64,000 bases of DNA, taken from Tundrisphaera sp051175315 (GTDB lineage Bacteria; Planctomycetota; Planctomycetia; Isosphaerales; Isosphaeraceae). Positions 41,757 through 50,429 of this stretch are shown in pieces. Made by a program: the position numbers and the translations under genes. The stretch spans positions 2,356,001-2,420,000 of the forward strand of contig NZ_CP195100.1 of NCBI RefSeq assembly GCF_051175315.1. Direction: 5' to 3'. How positions within the stretch are numbered: the stretch's first letter is position 1; every line of letters begins with the position of its first letter. The notes under the pieces are model-generated. The model did not search any database and was not told the DNA's origin. It saw only the letters and a program-made list of their open reading frames with translations.

Positions 41757-42857
41757 TCAGCGTTTCGGCGTGAAGAGTCTCCGAAACGTCGCCGCCGAGT
41801 CCGGGAACTCGGTCCGGTCGGGCCGGCCTTTCTCGTCCAGGCCGGGCGAGAGTTGGTGGCGATGGTCGTCGCCCGGGACGTTCACGTCGAAGTAGCAGTG
41901 GAAGGCGACCCGGTTGGCCGGGTCCGTGACGAACGCGTGCATTCGCTCGATGAACCAGGGATTGTCGCCGCCGCCGTGGCCGTCCGCGCGGCGGTTCAGC
42001 CCCCACTCGGGGATCGCCAGCGGCTTGCCGTGCTCGCGGGCGAACTTCGTCCAGAACGCCAACCCCCGGGGGCTGTGCATGATCCAGTCGTCCCAGGCCT
42101 TTTTCCGGCGGGCGTCGATCTCCGCCGCGTTCGCCGCGGTGGGCCACGAGTAGGTGCCCTGGCTCCACGTCTCGTCGTACACGTCGATGCCGACGAAATC
42201 GACGTACTTGTCGCCCGGCCACGCCTCGTCCGCGGGGAAGTCCTGATCGCCGAGCGTCGGATTCCAGCAGAATGTCAGCCGCTCGGCCCCGGGCACGGCC
42301 CGCATGGTGGTGACGATCTGCCGCCAATACTCCGCGAACTCCTCCGCCTTCCCCTTGGCGCCCCAGGTATACCAGCCGCCGTTGAACTCCCATCCGGGCC
42401 GGAGGACGGAGTCCGCGAGCTTGTGCGCGACGAGGTTCTCGGCCAGTTGCTTGAAGTGGTGGTTGTACTTGCCCGCGGCCCCGTCCGCCAGCGACACCGG
42501 GATCTTGACGTCCTTCTGCCCCTGCGTCGGGCCGCTGCGGTCCGGCGGGCCGGCCAGGATCGGCACGGCCAGGATCAATCTCCGGCCGGGTTTCGCCCGC
42601 ACCCACGGGCCCCACCCTTCCAGCCACCACGTGGGCCACTCCACGTTGTCCCAGGACTCGCCGCCGATGAAGTCCACGGCCCAGACGGTCGGCCGGCCGA
42701 GCCACTGCGCGTAGGCGTCGACGTTGGCGGGCTTGTTGGCCCACCGATAGACGCCCAGGGATGGTGCCGACGGCGGCGGGGCCTCGTCGGCGGTCGCGCG
42801 GGCGGCGAAGAGCGAGGGCAGGCAGGCGACGACGAGAATCCGGGAGACGATATCCAT
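41757..42857 (-). CDS. GH26-like secreted beta-mannanase-type glycosidase
   Basis: A 366-residue protein with a signal peptide (to ATADE, ~24). The core is a GH26-like (beta/alpha)8 barrel: VLRPGWEFNGGWYTW holds the probable acid/base E157, and the nucleophile is E284 in AIPEWGL. WVRAKPGRRLILAVPIL and CWNPTLGDQDFP are typical surrounding strands. GH26 enzymes cut beta-mannans and related polysaccharides outside the cell. Start at 42857 begins the signal peptide; longer frames add a non-signal extension. It is convergent with the SDR gene. Confidence 0.82.
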   Translation of the reverse strand: MDIVSRILVVACLPSLFAARATADEAPPPSAPSLGVYRWANKPANVDAYAQWLGRPTVWAVDFIGGESWDNVEWPTWWLEGWGPWVRAKPGRRLILAVPILAGPPDRSGPTQGQKDVKIPVSLADGAAGKYNHHFKQLAENLVAHKLADSVLRPGWEFNGGWYTWGAKGKAEEFAEYWRQIVTTMRAVPGAERLTFCWNPTLGDQDFPADEAWPGDKYVDFVGIDVYDETWSQGTYSWPTAANAAEIDARRKKAWDDWIMHSPRGLAFWTKFAREHGKPLAIPEWGLNRRADGHGGGDNPWFIERMHAFVTDPANRVAFHCYFDVNVPGDDHRHQLSPGLDEKGRPDRTEFPDSAATFRRLFTPKR

Positions 42858-43077
42858 CCGCGCGTTCCCATGGCAACGAAATCGGCGGCCTTGGGTCCGC
42901 CCAGTTTCATCCATCCCGGGCGCCAATCCCCTGCCAGCCGTCCGATGATCCTGACAAAAATTTGCGAATCAGGCAAAAACTCAGTTGAGGGCCCCTCGAA
43001 ATTCTGAATATGTCGGATGACGGCGCAATCCGGGCGTCGTCCCGCATCTTCGATGAACCGCCGAGGGAGCCTCCGCC

Positions 43078-44159
43078 ATGACGTGCAGCCCCGCCCGACT
43101 GGCCGCCAACCAGAAGAACGCGCTTCGCAGCACCGGGCCCCGGACCGAACGGGGCAAGCAGCGGTCGAGGGAGAACGCCCGCAAGCACGGGATGGCCGGC
43201 GAGGGGGTGGTCCTGCCGCCCGACGAGTTGGCCGAGGACGACACGCTGACGGCGAAGCTCGAAGCGGAGTTCAAGCCGTCGGGGGAGATGGGGCGGATCC
43301 TGGTGCGGCGGATCGCCACCATGTCGAACCGGCTCGACCGCTGTGGGCGGGCCGAGGCGGCGGCGCGGGAGAAGCGGGTCCGCGACGCGCCGAAGGCGTT
43401 CGAAGACGCCCGCCACGCCGAGGTCGACGCCATCGCCGCGACCCTGGCCTCCGACCCGGCCCGGGCGGTGCCCCGCCTCCTGCGCACGCCCGAGGGGATC
43501 GACTGGGTGATCTCCGCGTGGCTGCAGGTCCGGGGCGACCTGTCCCGGACCCGCCGGGTGCGCTGGACCGAGGGGCACGTCGACCGGGTCGAGCACCTGC
43601 TCGGCCGGGCGGTGGGGATGCACCCGCCGACGCCGTTCGGGCCGCTGGCGCGGGCGGCCGGGGGGACTTCTCGGGGCTGTCCGACGACCAGGGCGGAGGG
43701 CTGGAGCGGAAGGAACGCAAGGCGTGGGCCCGCGAGCAACTGGCCCGGCTGATCGACGGCGAGGTGGCCGAGCTGCGAGCCCTCCGCGATCTGATCGACG
43801 ACGACGATGAGGCCGCCGACCGCGCCCAGGCGGCCGAGCGCGCCCTGTTCGACCCTTCGAAGGAGGCCCAGCTGGCGCGTCGGTACGAGGCGGCGGCCGA
43901 GCGGGCCCTGTTCCGCGCCCTCCGCGAGTTCCGCCAGATCGAGGCGCGGAACGAACCCAACGCCCCCCCGGCGCCGGCGGCGCCCCCGCCCGCGATCCGG
44001 CCGGAACCCCGCCCGCGCCCGGTCGCCGCACCTGCCCCGATCCCCGTCGCGCAGGCCTCGCCGCCGGTCGCCGCCCCATCGCCGACGCCCCGGCCCATGC
44101 CGCCCCGAACGAACCCAATGAATGCCCTCCGGGCGGCGTCCTTGCGGGGGCTGGGTTGA
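43078..44159 (+). pseudogene. Planctomycete hypothetical gene with a frameshift in a G6 run
   Basis: The first frame (from ATG 43078) reads ~196 sensible residues starting MTCSPARLAANQKNALRSTG, with the family motif of GPRTERGKQRSRENARKHGMAGEG, then degrades after AAGG. The frame one base back continues with matching composition: GDFSGLSDDQGGGLERKERK and ALFRALREFRQIEARNEPN, ending in a Pro/Ala-rich tail at 44159. The break lies in six G's at 43660-43665; one more G would rejoin the frames as GGDFSGL, giving ~360 residues. It may be a sequencing error in a homopolymer, a real mutation, or -1 slippage on G GGG GGA. The motif resembles a family (STGPRTxxGKxxSxxNAxKHG) common in planctomycetes with unknown function. 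Confidence 0.65.
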
Positions 44160-44426
44160 GCCGGAAAGGGCGCCGTAGCGAGGAAATCCCGCCCCGGTGG
44201 GCCGCCTCCGCCGCACCTCCGCGCGGCGGGAAATGTTGATCGGGAAGTTGATCGGGAATATGATGAATTCGGACGACCGGGAGCGATCCCCGGAGGGCCC
44301 GGCCGCGTATCTACCCTTGCGGGCGTTCCCCGAACTGGGGTCTACTGGGGGTCGGTTTCGGCCCCGTCGCGAGGCCATCCCCATCGTGCGTGGGGCCTCC
44401 GTCCGGTCGAACGGAAGGGATTTTTC

Positions 44427-47400
44427 ATGCCTGGTGCCCCCGTCTTGTCGCTGAAGTTCGGACTTTCGTTCGAGGATCTGTATCGTCGCGACGGGCTGGA
44501 ACGGCTCGACGCGGCCTTCCTGGGCCGGCTCCAGGAATCGTCGCCGGACCTCCACGCCCGGCTCGAAGCGGCGCGGATTGATCCGTCCGCGCTGGCCCCC
44601 AAGCCGTCCTCGGCCCTGATCGTCGAGCTGGCCCCGTACCTGGAAGACTTCATCGCCGAGCTGTTCGGGATCGGCGCGGAGCTGAAGGCGCTGCAGGCCC
44701 ACCACGAGGCCCTCGCCCCCCTGCACGCGGTCAAGCGGCGGTTCGTCCAGAGGAAGGTCACGGGCAAGACCCCGGCCGACGCGATGGCGATCGACGCCGG
44801 GTCGCTGACCGCCGAGCTGGAGGCGTTCCTCCACGGCACCCTGACCGAGCAGAGCTACGCCGACCACGTCTTCGGCTGGATGGAGAAGGAAGAGGACCAC
44901 GCCCGGCAGCTCAAGCTGGCCGCCGACTACGCCATCTGGGCCGTCCTGTCGCCCGAGGGCCGCAAGAAGCACGGCAAGGGCGTGCTGTTCAAGGTCCCGC
45001 ACAAGCTCGACATGACCCGGCTGGTGCCGCACGTCGAGTTGCCGGTCCTGGGCATGGTCCAGTTCGCGCAGGACGAGGGGCACGCCCGGCACCGCAAGGG
45101 GTTCCACCTGACCGACCCCGGCACCGACCTCGCCGGGGCCCTGGACCAGGCCGGCTACTGCATCAAGTGCCACCACCAGGGCAAGGATAGCTGCTCCCAC
45201 GGCCTGACCGAGAAGACGGGCGGCTACAAGAAGAGCGTGTTCGGCATCCCCCTGGCCGGCTGCCCGCTCGACGAGAAGATCTCGGAGATGAACGAGCTGA
45301 AGGGGCAGGGCGTCCCCATCGGCGCCCTGGCCACGGTCGTCATCGACAACCCGATGGCCGCCGCCACCGGCCACCGCATCTGCAACGACTGCATGAAGGC
45401 CTGCATCTACCAGAAGCAGGAGCCGGTGGACATCCCGCAGGTCGAGACCCGGACCCTCAAGGACGTCCTGGAGCTGCCCTGGGGCTTCGAGATCTACGGC
45501 CTGCTCACCCGCTGGAACCCGCTCAACTTCGAGCGGCCGCTGCCCCGGCCGGCCTCGGGCCGCAAGGTGCTGGTGGTCGGCCTCGGCCCGGCCGGGTTCA
45601 CCCTGGCCCACCACCTGATGAACGACGGCCACGCCGTGGTCGCCGTGGACGGGCTCAAGATCGAGCCGTTGCCCGAGCCCCTGTCCGGGGTCGATCCCCT
45701 GGGCCGGCGCCGGCCGTTCCGCCCCCTGCGGAACATCTCCGACATCTACGAGCGGCTCGACGAGCGGGTCATGGCCGGGTTCGGCGGCGTGGCGGAGTAC
45801 GGGATCACGGTCCGCTGGAACAAGAACTTCCTCAAGGTGATCCGCCTCCTGCTGGAGCGCCGATCCGAGTTCGCGATGTTCGGCGGGATCCGCTTCGGCG
45901 GGACGCTGACGATCGACGACGCCTTCGACATGGGCTTCGACCACATCGCCCTGTGCATGGGGGCCGGCCGCCCGACCGTCATCCCGATGAAGAACGGGCT
46001 GGCCCGGGGCGTCCGCCAGGCGTCCGACTTCCTGATGGCCCTCCAGTTGACCGGCGCCGCAAAGGTCGAGTCCCTGGCCAACCTCCAGGTCCGGATGCCG
46101 ATCGTGGTGATCGGCGGCGGGCTGACCGCCATCGACACCGCGACCGAGTCCCTGGCCTACTACGCGGTGCAGGTCGAAAAATTCCTCCGCCGCTACGAGG
46201 AGCTGGCCCACGCCCGGGGCGAGGAAGACCTGGCCGCCCTCTGGGTCGGCGAGGAGAAGGCCGTCGCCGAGGAGTTCCTGGCCCACGCCCGCGCCATCCG
46301 GGCCGAGTACGCGAAGGCGGCCGAGGAAGGCCGGGCCCCCCGGCTGACCCAGCTGCTCGACTCGTGGGGCGGGGCGACGGTGGCCTATCGCCGCCGGATG
46401 ATCGACTCGCCGAGCTACACGCTCAACCACGAGGAGATCACCAAGGCCTTCGAGGAGGGGATCCGGTTCGCCGAGTGCCTCGCCCCCGAGGAGGTCGAGG
46501 TCGACGAATACGGCGCCGCGAAGGCCCTCAAGCTGGGCCGGTGGGAGGTCGAGCCCGAGACCGGCAACCTCCGGACGACCGGGGAGACGGTGACCCTGCC
46601 CGCCCGGACGATTTTGGTCGCCGCCGGCACCCAGCCCAACACGGTGCTGGCCCGCGAGGACGAACACAACGTCCGGATCGACGGCCGCTACTTCCGCGCC
46701 GTGGACGAGGACGGCCAGCCCGCCACGCCCGAGCGGATCGCCAAGCCATCCGCCGCCCACGTCCTGATGTCGGTCCGCGACGACGGCCGGGCGATCAGCT
46801 TCTTCGGCGACCTCCACCCGTCGTTCGCCGGCAACGTCGTCAAGGCGATGGGCAGCGCCAAACGAGGGTACCCCGTCGTGTCCCGCGCCCTGGCGCGGCG
46901 GGAGCCGACCGGGCCGACCCCCGAGGCGCTGGTCGATCGGCTCAATGACGAGCTGCGGACGGTGGTCCACGAGGTCATCCGCCTGACGCCCAACATCGTC
47001 GAGATCGTGGTCCGGGCCCCGATCGCCGCGCGGGCGTTCCGGCCGGGGCAGTTCTACCGGCTCCAGAACTACGAGGTGTTGGCCGCCCGCACCAGGGACA
47101 CGGTCCTGGCGATGGAGGGCCTGGCGCTGACCGGGGCCTCGGTCGACCGCGAGAAGGGCCTCCTCTCGACCATCGTCCTGGAGATGGGCGGGTCGTCCGA
47201 CCTGTGCGCCCTGCTCAAGCCGGGCGAGCCGATCAGCCTGATGGGGCCGACCGGCGAGCCCACCGAGACGCCGGCCGAGGAGACCGTCCTCCTGATCGGC
47301 GGCGGGCTGGGCAACGCGGTGCTGTTCTCGATCGGCCAGAAGCTCCGGGCGATGGGGTCGCGGGTCATCTACTTCGCCGGCTACAAGAAGATGATCGACC

Positions 47401-47966
47401 GCTACAAGGTCGACGAGATCGAGCGGGCCGCCGACGTCGTCACCTGGTGCTGCGACGAGGCCCCCGGGTTCACCCCCGGCCGGGTCCAGGACCGCGCCTT
47501 CGTGGGCAACATCGTCGACGCGATGGCCGCCTACGGCTCCGGCGGGCTGGGCGACGTGGCGATCCCGCTCAACCAGGCGTCGCGGCTGGTCGTGATCGGC
47601 TCCGACGGCATGATGCGCGGGGTCCAGCAGGCCCGGCACGGCGTGCTCGCCCCGTACCTCGACCCGGGCCACCACGCCATCGGCAGCATCAACTCGCCGA
47701 TGCAGTGCATGATGAAGGAGATCTGCGCCCAGTGCCTCCAGACGCACCGGGACCCGGCGACCGGCAAGGAGACGGTGGTCTTCTCCTGCTCCAACCAGGA
47801 CCAGCCGCTCGACCACGTCCGGTTCGACGCCCTGCGGAGCCGCCTGTCGCAGAACAACGTCCAGGAGAAGCTCACCAAGCTCTGGATCGACCACTGCCTG
47901 GGCACGCTGGGCGTCCGCAAGGCCCCCCCGCGCCGCGAGTCCTCCCTGGTCGCGGCGCCGGGGTGA
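44427..47966 (+). CDS. Multidomain flavin/Fe-S oxidoreductase, NfnB-NfnA-like fusion
   Basis: An 1179-residue protein. Residues 1-~244: helical domain I cannot assign. Residues ~245-350: cysteine clusters C245-x2-C248-x6-C and ICNDCMKAC, as in the Fe-S domain of glutamate synthase beta chain. Residues ~380-820: GltD-like flavoprotein with VLVVGLGPAGFTLAHHL (FAD) and IVVIGGGLTAIDTATESL (NADPH). Residues ~835-1179: PyrK/ferredoxin reductase-like, with RPGQFYRLQNY (FAD), VLLIGGGLGNAVLFSIGQ (NAD) and the [2Fe-2S] set C-x4-C-x2-C near 1093 plus a later Cys. The modules match NfnB followed by NfnA, the electron-bifurcating NADH:ferredoxin-NADP transhydrogenase, in one chain. Activity is inferred. 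No signal peptide; likely cytoplasmic. Confidence 0.8.
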   Translation: MPGAPVLSLKFGLSFEDLYRRDGLERLDAAFLGRLQESSPDLHARLEAARIDPSALAPKPSSALIVELAPYLEDFIAELFGIGAELKALQAHHEALAPLHAVKRRFVQRKVTGKTPADAMAIDAGSLTAELEAFLHGTLTEQSYADHVFGWMEKEEDHARQLKLAADYAIWAVLSPEGRKKHGKGVLFKVPHKLDMTRLVPHVELPVLGMVQFAQDEGHARHRKGFHLTDPGTDLAGALDQAGYCIKCHHQGKDSCSHGLTEKTGGYKKSVFGIPLAGCPLDEKISEMNELKGQGVPIGALATVVIDNPMAAATGHRICNDCMKACIYQKQEPVDIPQVETRTLKDVLELPWGFEIYGLLTRWNPLNFERPLPRPASGRKVLVVGLGPAGFTLAHHLMNDGHAVVAVDGLKIEPLPEPLSGVDPLGRRRPFRPLRNISDIYERLDERVMAGFGGVAEYGITVRWNKNFLKVIRLLLERRSEFAMFGGIRFGGTLTIDDAFDMGFDHIALCMGAGRPTVIPMKNGLARGVRQASDFLMALQLTGAAKVESLANLQVRMPIVVIGGGLTAIDTATESLAYYAVQVEKFLRRYEELAHARGEEDLAALWVGEEKAVAEEFLAHARAIRAEYAKAAEEGRAPRLTQLLDSWGGATVAYRRRMIDSPSYTLNHEEITKAFEEGIRFAECLAPEEVEVDEYGAAKALKLGRWEVEPETGNLRTTGETVTLPARTILVAAGTQPNTVLAREDEHNVRIDGRYFRAVDEDGQPATPERIAKPSAAHVLMSVRDDGRAISFFGDLHPSFAGNVVKAMGSAKRGYPVVSRALARREPTGPTPEALVDRLNDELRTVVHEVIRLTPNIVEIVVRAPIAARAFRPGQFYRLQNYEVLAARTRDTVLAMEGLALTGASVDREKGLLSTIVLEMGGSSDLCALLKPGEPISLMGPTGEPTETPAEETVLLIGGGLGNAVLFSIGQKLRAMGSRVIYFAGYKKMIDRYKVDEIERAADVVTWCCDEAPGFTPGRVQDRAFVGNIVDAMAAYGSGGLGDVAIPLNQASRLVVIGSDGMMRGVQQARHGVLAPYLDPGHHAIGSINSPMQCMMKEICAQCLQTHRDPATGKETVVFSCSNQDQPLDHVRFDALRSRLSQNNVQEKLTKLWIDHCLGTLGVRKAPPRRESSLVAAPG

Positions 47967-48039
47967 TCTGATGCTGGTATGCGATTGCTTCGGGGCCGGT
48001 GATCGAGTCGGCCCCGAAGCATCGATCCCTGTGCGGGCC

Positions 48040-48153
48040 GGGTGGCTGTGGTTGGCAAGCCAACCACAGGGCCAACGAGCCCGCCCCGGGCGACTTCCGC
48101 GGCGGGTGTCCATGGCGCCGGCCCTGTGGTTGGCAAGCCAACCACAGCCACCC
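48040..48153. repeat. Paired 24-bp palindromes forming inverted 34-bp blocks
   Basis: Each palindrome has perfect 11-bp arms, CTGTGGTTGGC and GCCAACCACAG, around AA: 48046-48069 and 48124-48147. They sit in 34-bp blocks (48040-48073 and 48120-48153) that are inverted copies of one another apart from the central AA, with 46 bp between. They lie between the convergent redox gene and the FAD oxidoreductase gene. REP/RAYT-like element or bidirectional terminator are the options; no transposase is nearby. Confidence 0.8.
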
Positions 48154-48180
48154 GAAGGGCCGCCGCCGATCAGTCGAGGC

Positions 48181-50271
48181 TCACTTGGCCGGGAGGAACT
48201 GCACGGCATCGATGATCACATGGCCATCGGTGCCGTCGTTCGAGACCTCGACGATGGCCGGCTCGGCGGCGAAGCCGTAGGTGCCCAGCGAGACCCAGAG
48301 GTCGTCGATGGTCGGGGCCTCGCGCTGGTCGACCTTGACCCGGGCCTCGCCCCCGGAGTGGTGGACGGTGACCGGGACGTTGGTGGCGCGGTTGCCGTTG
48401 GCGGAGTAGGCCATGCGGACCTCGTACCGTCCGGGCTGGGGGAGCCTGGCCTGGTAGCGGGCGACCCGCTTCCCCTTCTCCTTGTTGTCGTCGTGGCGGT
48501 AGCCCTCGGCCACGAACGGGCCGATCACCGAGCCCTTGGCCCAGTCGCCGGCCAGGGCGGCGGAGTTGTCGTCGACCACCACGCCGGGCAGGTCGCCGAT
48601 GCTGACCGACCCGCGCTTCGCCCCGCCGATCGTCCGGAGCGGGGCCCGGGCGAACTCCAGGACCTGCCCGTCGGCCAGGAGCCTGGCCTTGAGCTTGTCG
48701 TAGGGCACGGCCTGCACCGTGGTCCCGCCGTCCAGCGCCAGGCAGGCGGCGGTCGCGGCGCTCTGGCCCAGGACCATGAAGACCGGCTCCATGCGGATCG
48801 ACCCGTAGGCGATGTGCGAGCTGCTCAGGCAGACCGGGACGAGCAGGTTTTCGGCCTCGCCGGCCTTGGGGATGATGGCCCGGTAGCTGACCGGGTAGGG
48901 GCCGCCGGGGCTGACCTGGATGTCCCCCTCGTTGCGGGCGTAGGCCTTGCCGTCGGAGTCGCGGGCGACGTAGCGCTGGACGTTGTGGCTGTCCATGTTG
49001 TAGGAGCCCATGCCGATCGAGTCGCGGGTCGGCTCGACCATCCGCAGGTGCAGCTCGGTCATCACGAAGTCGCCGACCATCCGCCGGGCCTCGCGGACGT
49101 AGATCTGGTGCGGCCAGTTGCCGTTGTCGAGGAATTCATCCTTCGACAGGCCCCACTTGTTCATCTTCTCCCGGACGTCGGCCGGCACGCGGGGGTCGTT
49201 GCAGAGGAAGTAATAGAACCCCTTCTGATACCGCTCGTGCTGGGCGATGATCTCCCGGCGCCGCTCGTAGGTGGCCTCGGGGTAGTCGTAGTTCATGCCG
49301 ATGTTGTCGGTGCTGAACGACCCGTGGTTGTTGGTGTCGGTCTTGCCGTTGGGGGCGGGGTCGATCTTGCCGAAGACGTGCCGCGACCCGGCCACGAGGT
49401 CGCGGAGCAGCAGCTCGTACTGGAGCGGGTCGTACCCCTCGGGCTTGGGGAACGGGACGCGGTTGGCGGCCACGTTGGTCATGCAGGTGCGGAAGTTATA
49501 CGCCTGGAGCTTGCGGTCGGCCGAGCCGTCCTCGCCGGGCTCCTCGGCCACGATCAGCGGCAGGAGGCCGCTCTTGGGGTCGCCGGGCACGACGTAGGGG
49601 TCGACCTTGTTGGTGAACTGGTGGCTGACGGCGCGGGCCTTCTGGACGCCGTTCAGGGTCTCGCCGTACTGGCTGTTGGCCTCGCGGCCGGTGGTGAAGC
49701 TGACCCCGGCGGCGGCCATCAGGTCGCCCTCGTAGGTCGCGTCGATGAACATCCGGCCGGCGTAGACCTTGCCGTCGGTCGTGCTGATCGAGACGATCCG
49801 CGACCCTTCCTTCTTGACCCCCTTGGCCCGATCCAGGAAGGCCGGGCGGACGACCGGCACGCCCGCCTCGGCGACCCAGGCTTCGAAGGCCTGCTCGGCC
49901 ACGTGGGGCTCGAAGGTCCACATGGCGTCGTCGTCGGCCCGGTACTGCTTGAGTTCGGCCGGCTTCTGGTGGACCCACGCCTCGGGACGGTCGTAGTGGG
50001 CCTTGACCCGGCGATAGAAGGCCCGCGACAGCCCGCCGATGACCGCCTTGTTGCCCGAGTCGGTCCAGCCCAGTCCGCCGCTGGTCAGCCCGCCGAGGTG
50101 CTTGTCCGGGCTGACGACGATCACGGACTTGCCCTGGGCCTTCGCCTGGACCGCCGCGGCGATCGCGCCGCTGGTGCCGCCGTAGACGACCACGTCGTAG
50201 GTGTCCGGCGCGGCGGCGGACGCCGGCGCGGCCAGGCAGGCGAGCAGAATCGCTGTCGAGATCGGCCTCAT
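48181..50271 (-). CDS. Secreted FAD-dependent oxidoreductase (FAD_oxidored family)
   Basis: A 696-residue protein with a signal peptide (to ASAAA) followed directly by the dinucleotide motif TYDVVVYGGTSGAIAAAVQAKAQGKSVIVVSP and HLGGLTSGGLGWTDSG, the hallmark of the FAD_oxidored family abundant in planctomycetes. Further blocks: MFIDATYEGDLMAAAGVSFTTGREANSQYGE and the closing GQSAATAACLAL. A C-terminal ~150-residue beta domain (GPFVAEGYRHDD... VIIDAVQFLPAK) resembles golvesin/CBM-like modules. The substrate is unknown; polysaccharide-linked oxidation outside the cytoplasm is plausible. Start at 50271 begins the signal peptide; AGGA is upstream. Confidence 0.85.
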   Translation of the reverse strand: MRPISTAILLACLAAPASAAAPDTYDVVVYGGTSGAIAAAVQAKAQGKSVIVVSPDKHLGGLTSGGLGWTDSGNKAVIGGLSRAFYRRVKAHYDRPEAWVHQKPAELKQYRADDDAMWTFEPHVAEQAFEAWVAEAGVPVVRPAFLDRAKGVKKEGSRIVSISTTDGKVYAGRMFIDATYEGDLMAAAGVSFTTGREANSQYGETLNGVQKARAVSHQFTNKVDPYVVPGDPKSGLLPLIVAEEPGEDGSADRKLQAYNFRTCMTNVAANRVPFPKPEGYDPLQYELLLRDLVAGSRHVFGKIDPAPNGKTDTNNHGSFSTDNIGMNYDYPEATYERRREIIAQHERYQKGFYYFLCNDPRVPADVREKMNKWGLSKDEFLDNGNWPHQIYVREARRMVGDFVMTELHLRMVEPTRDSIGMGSYNMDSHNVQRYVARDSDGKAYARNEGDIQVSPGGPYPVSYRAIIPKAGEAENLLVPVCLSSSHIAYGSIRMEPVFMVLGQSAATAACLALDGGTTVQAVPYDKLKARLLADGQVLEFARAPLRTIGGAKRGSVSIGDLPGVVVDDNSAALAGDWAKGSVIGPFVAEGYRHDDNKEKGKRVARYQARLPQPGRYEVRMAYSANGNRATNVPVTVHHSGGEARVKVDQREAPTIDDLWVSLGTYGFAAEPAIVEVSNDGTDGHVIIDAVQFLPAK

Positions 50272-50429
50272 GGTTGTCGTATCCTGGTGGGAGAGGCGGG
50301 GAAGTCCCCGGCGCACCGGCCGTGTGGAAACCGGCTGGGGCGGGGTGCGTCGGCCGCCATCATAGACCCCGCCGAGGCGCCGGGCGAGGGCCTAACCGCC
50401 TCGGATTTGCCGCCCGGATCGGAGCGACC

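Noticed and set aside
43660..43665. Treating the two halves of the frameshifted gene as two separate genes
   Set aside because: The second half has no start codon with a ribosome site near the join, and one added G gives a continuous family-like protein.
42981..48209. Very long minus-strand frame (over 1,700 codons) opposite the redox fusion gene
   Set aside because: Antisense to a gene with clear FAD, NAD and Fe-S motifs; its translation has no recognisable motif.
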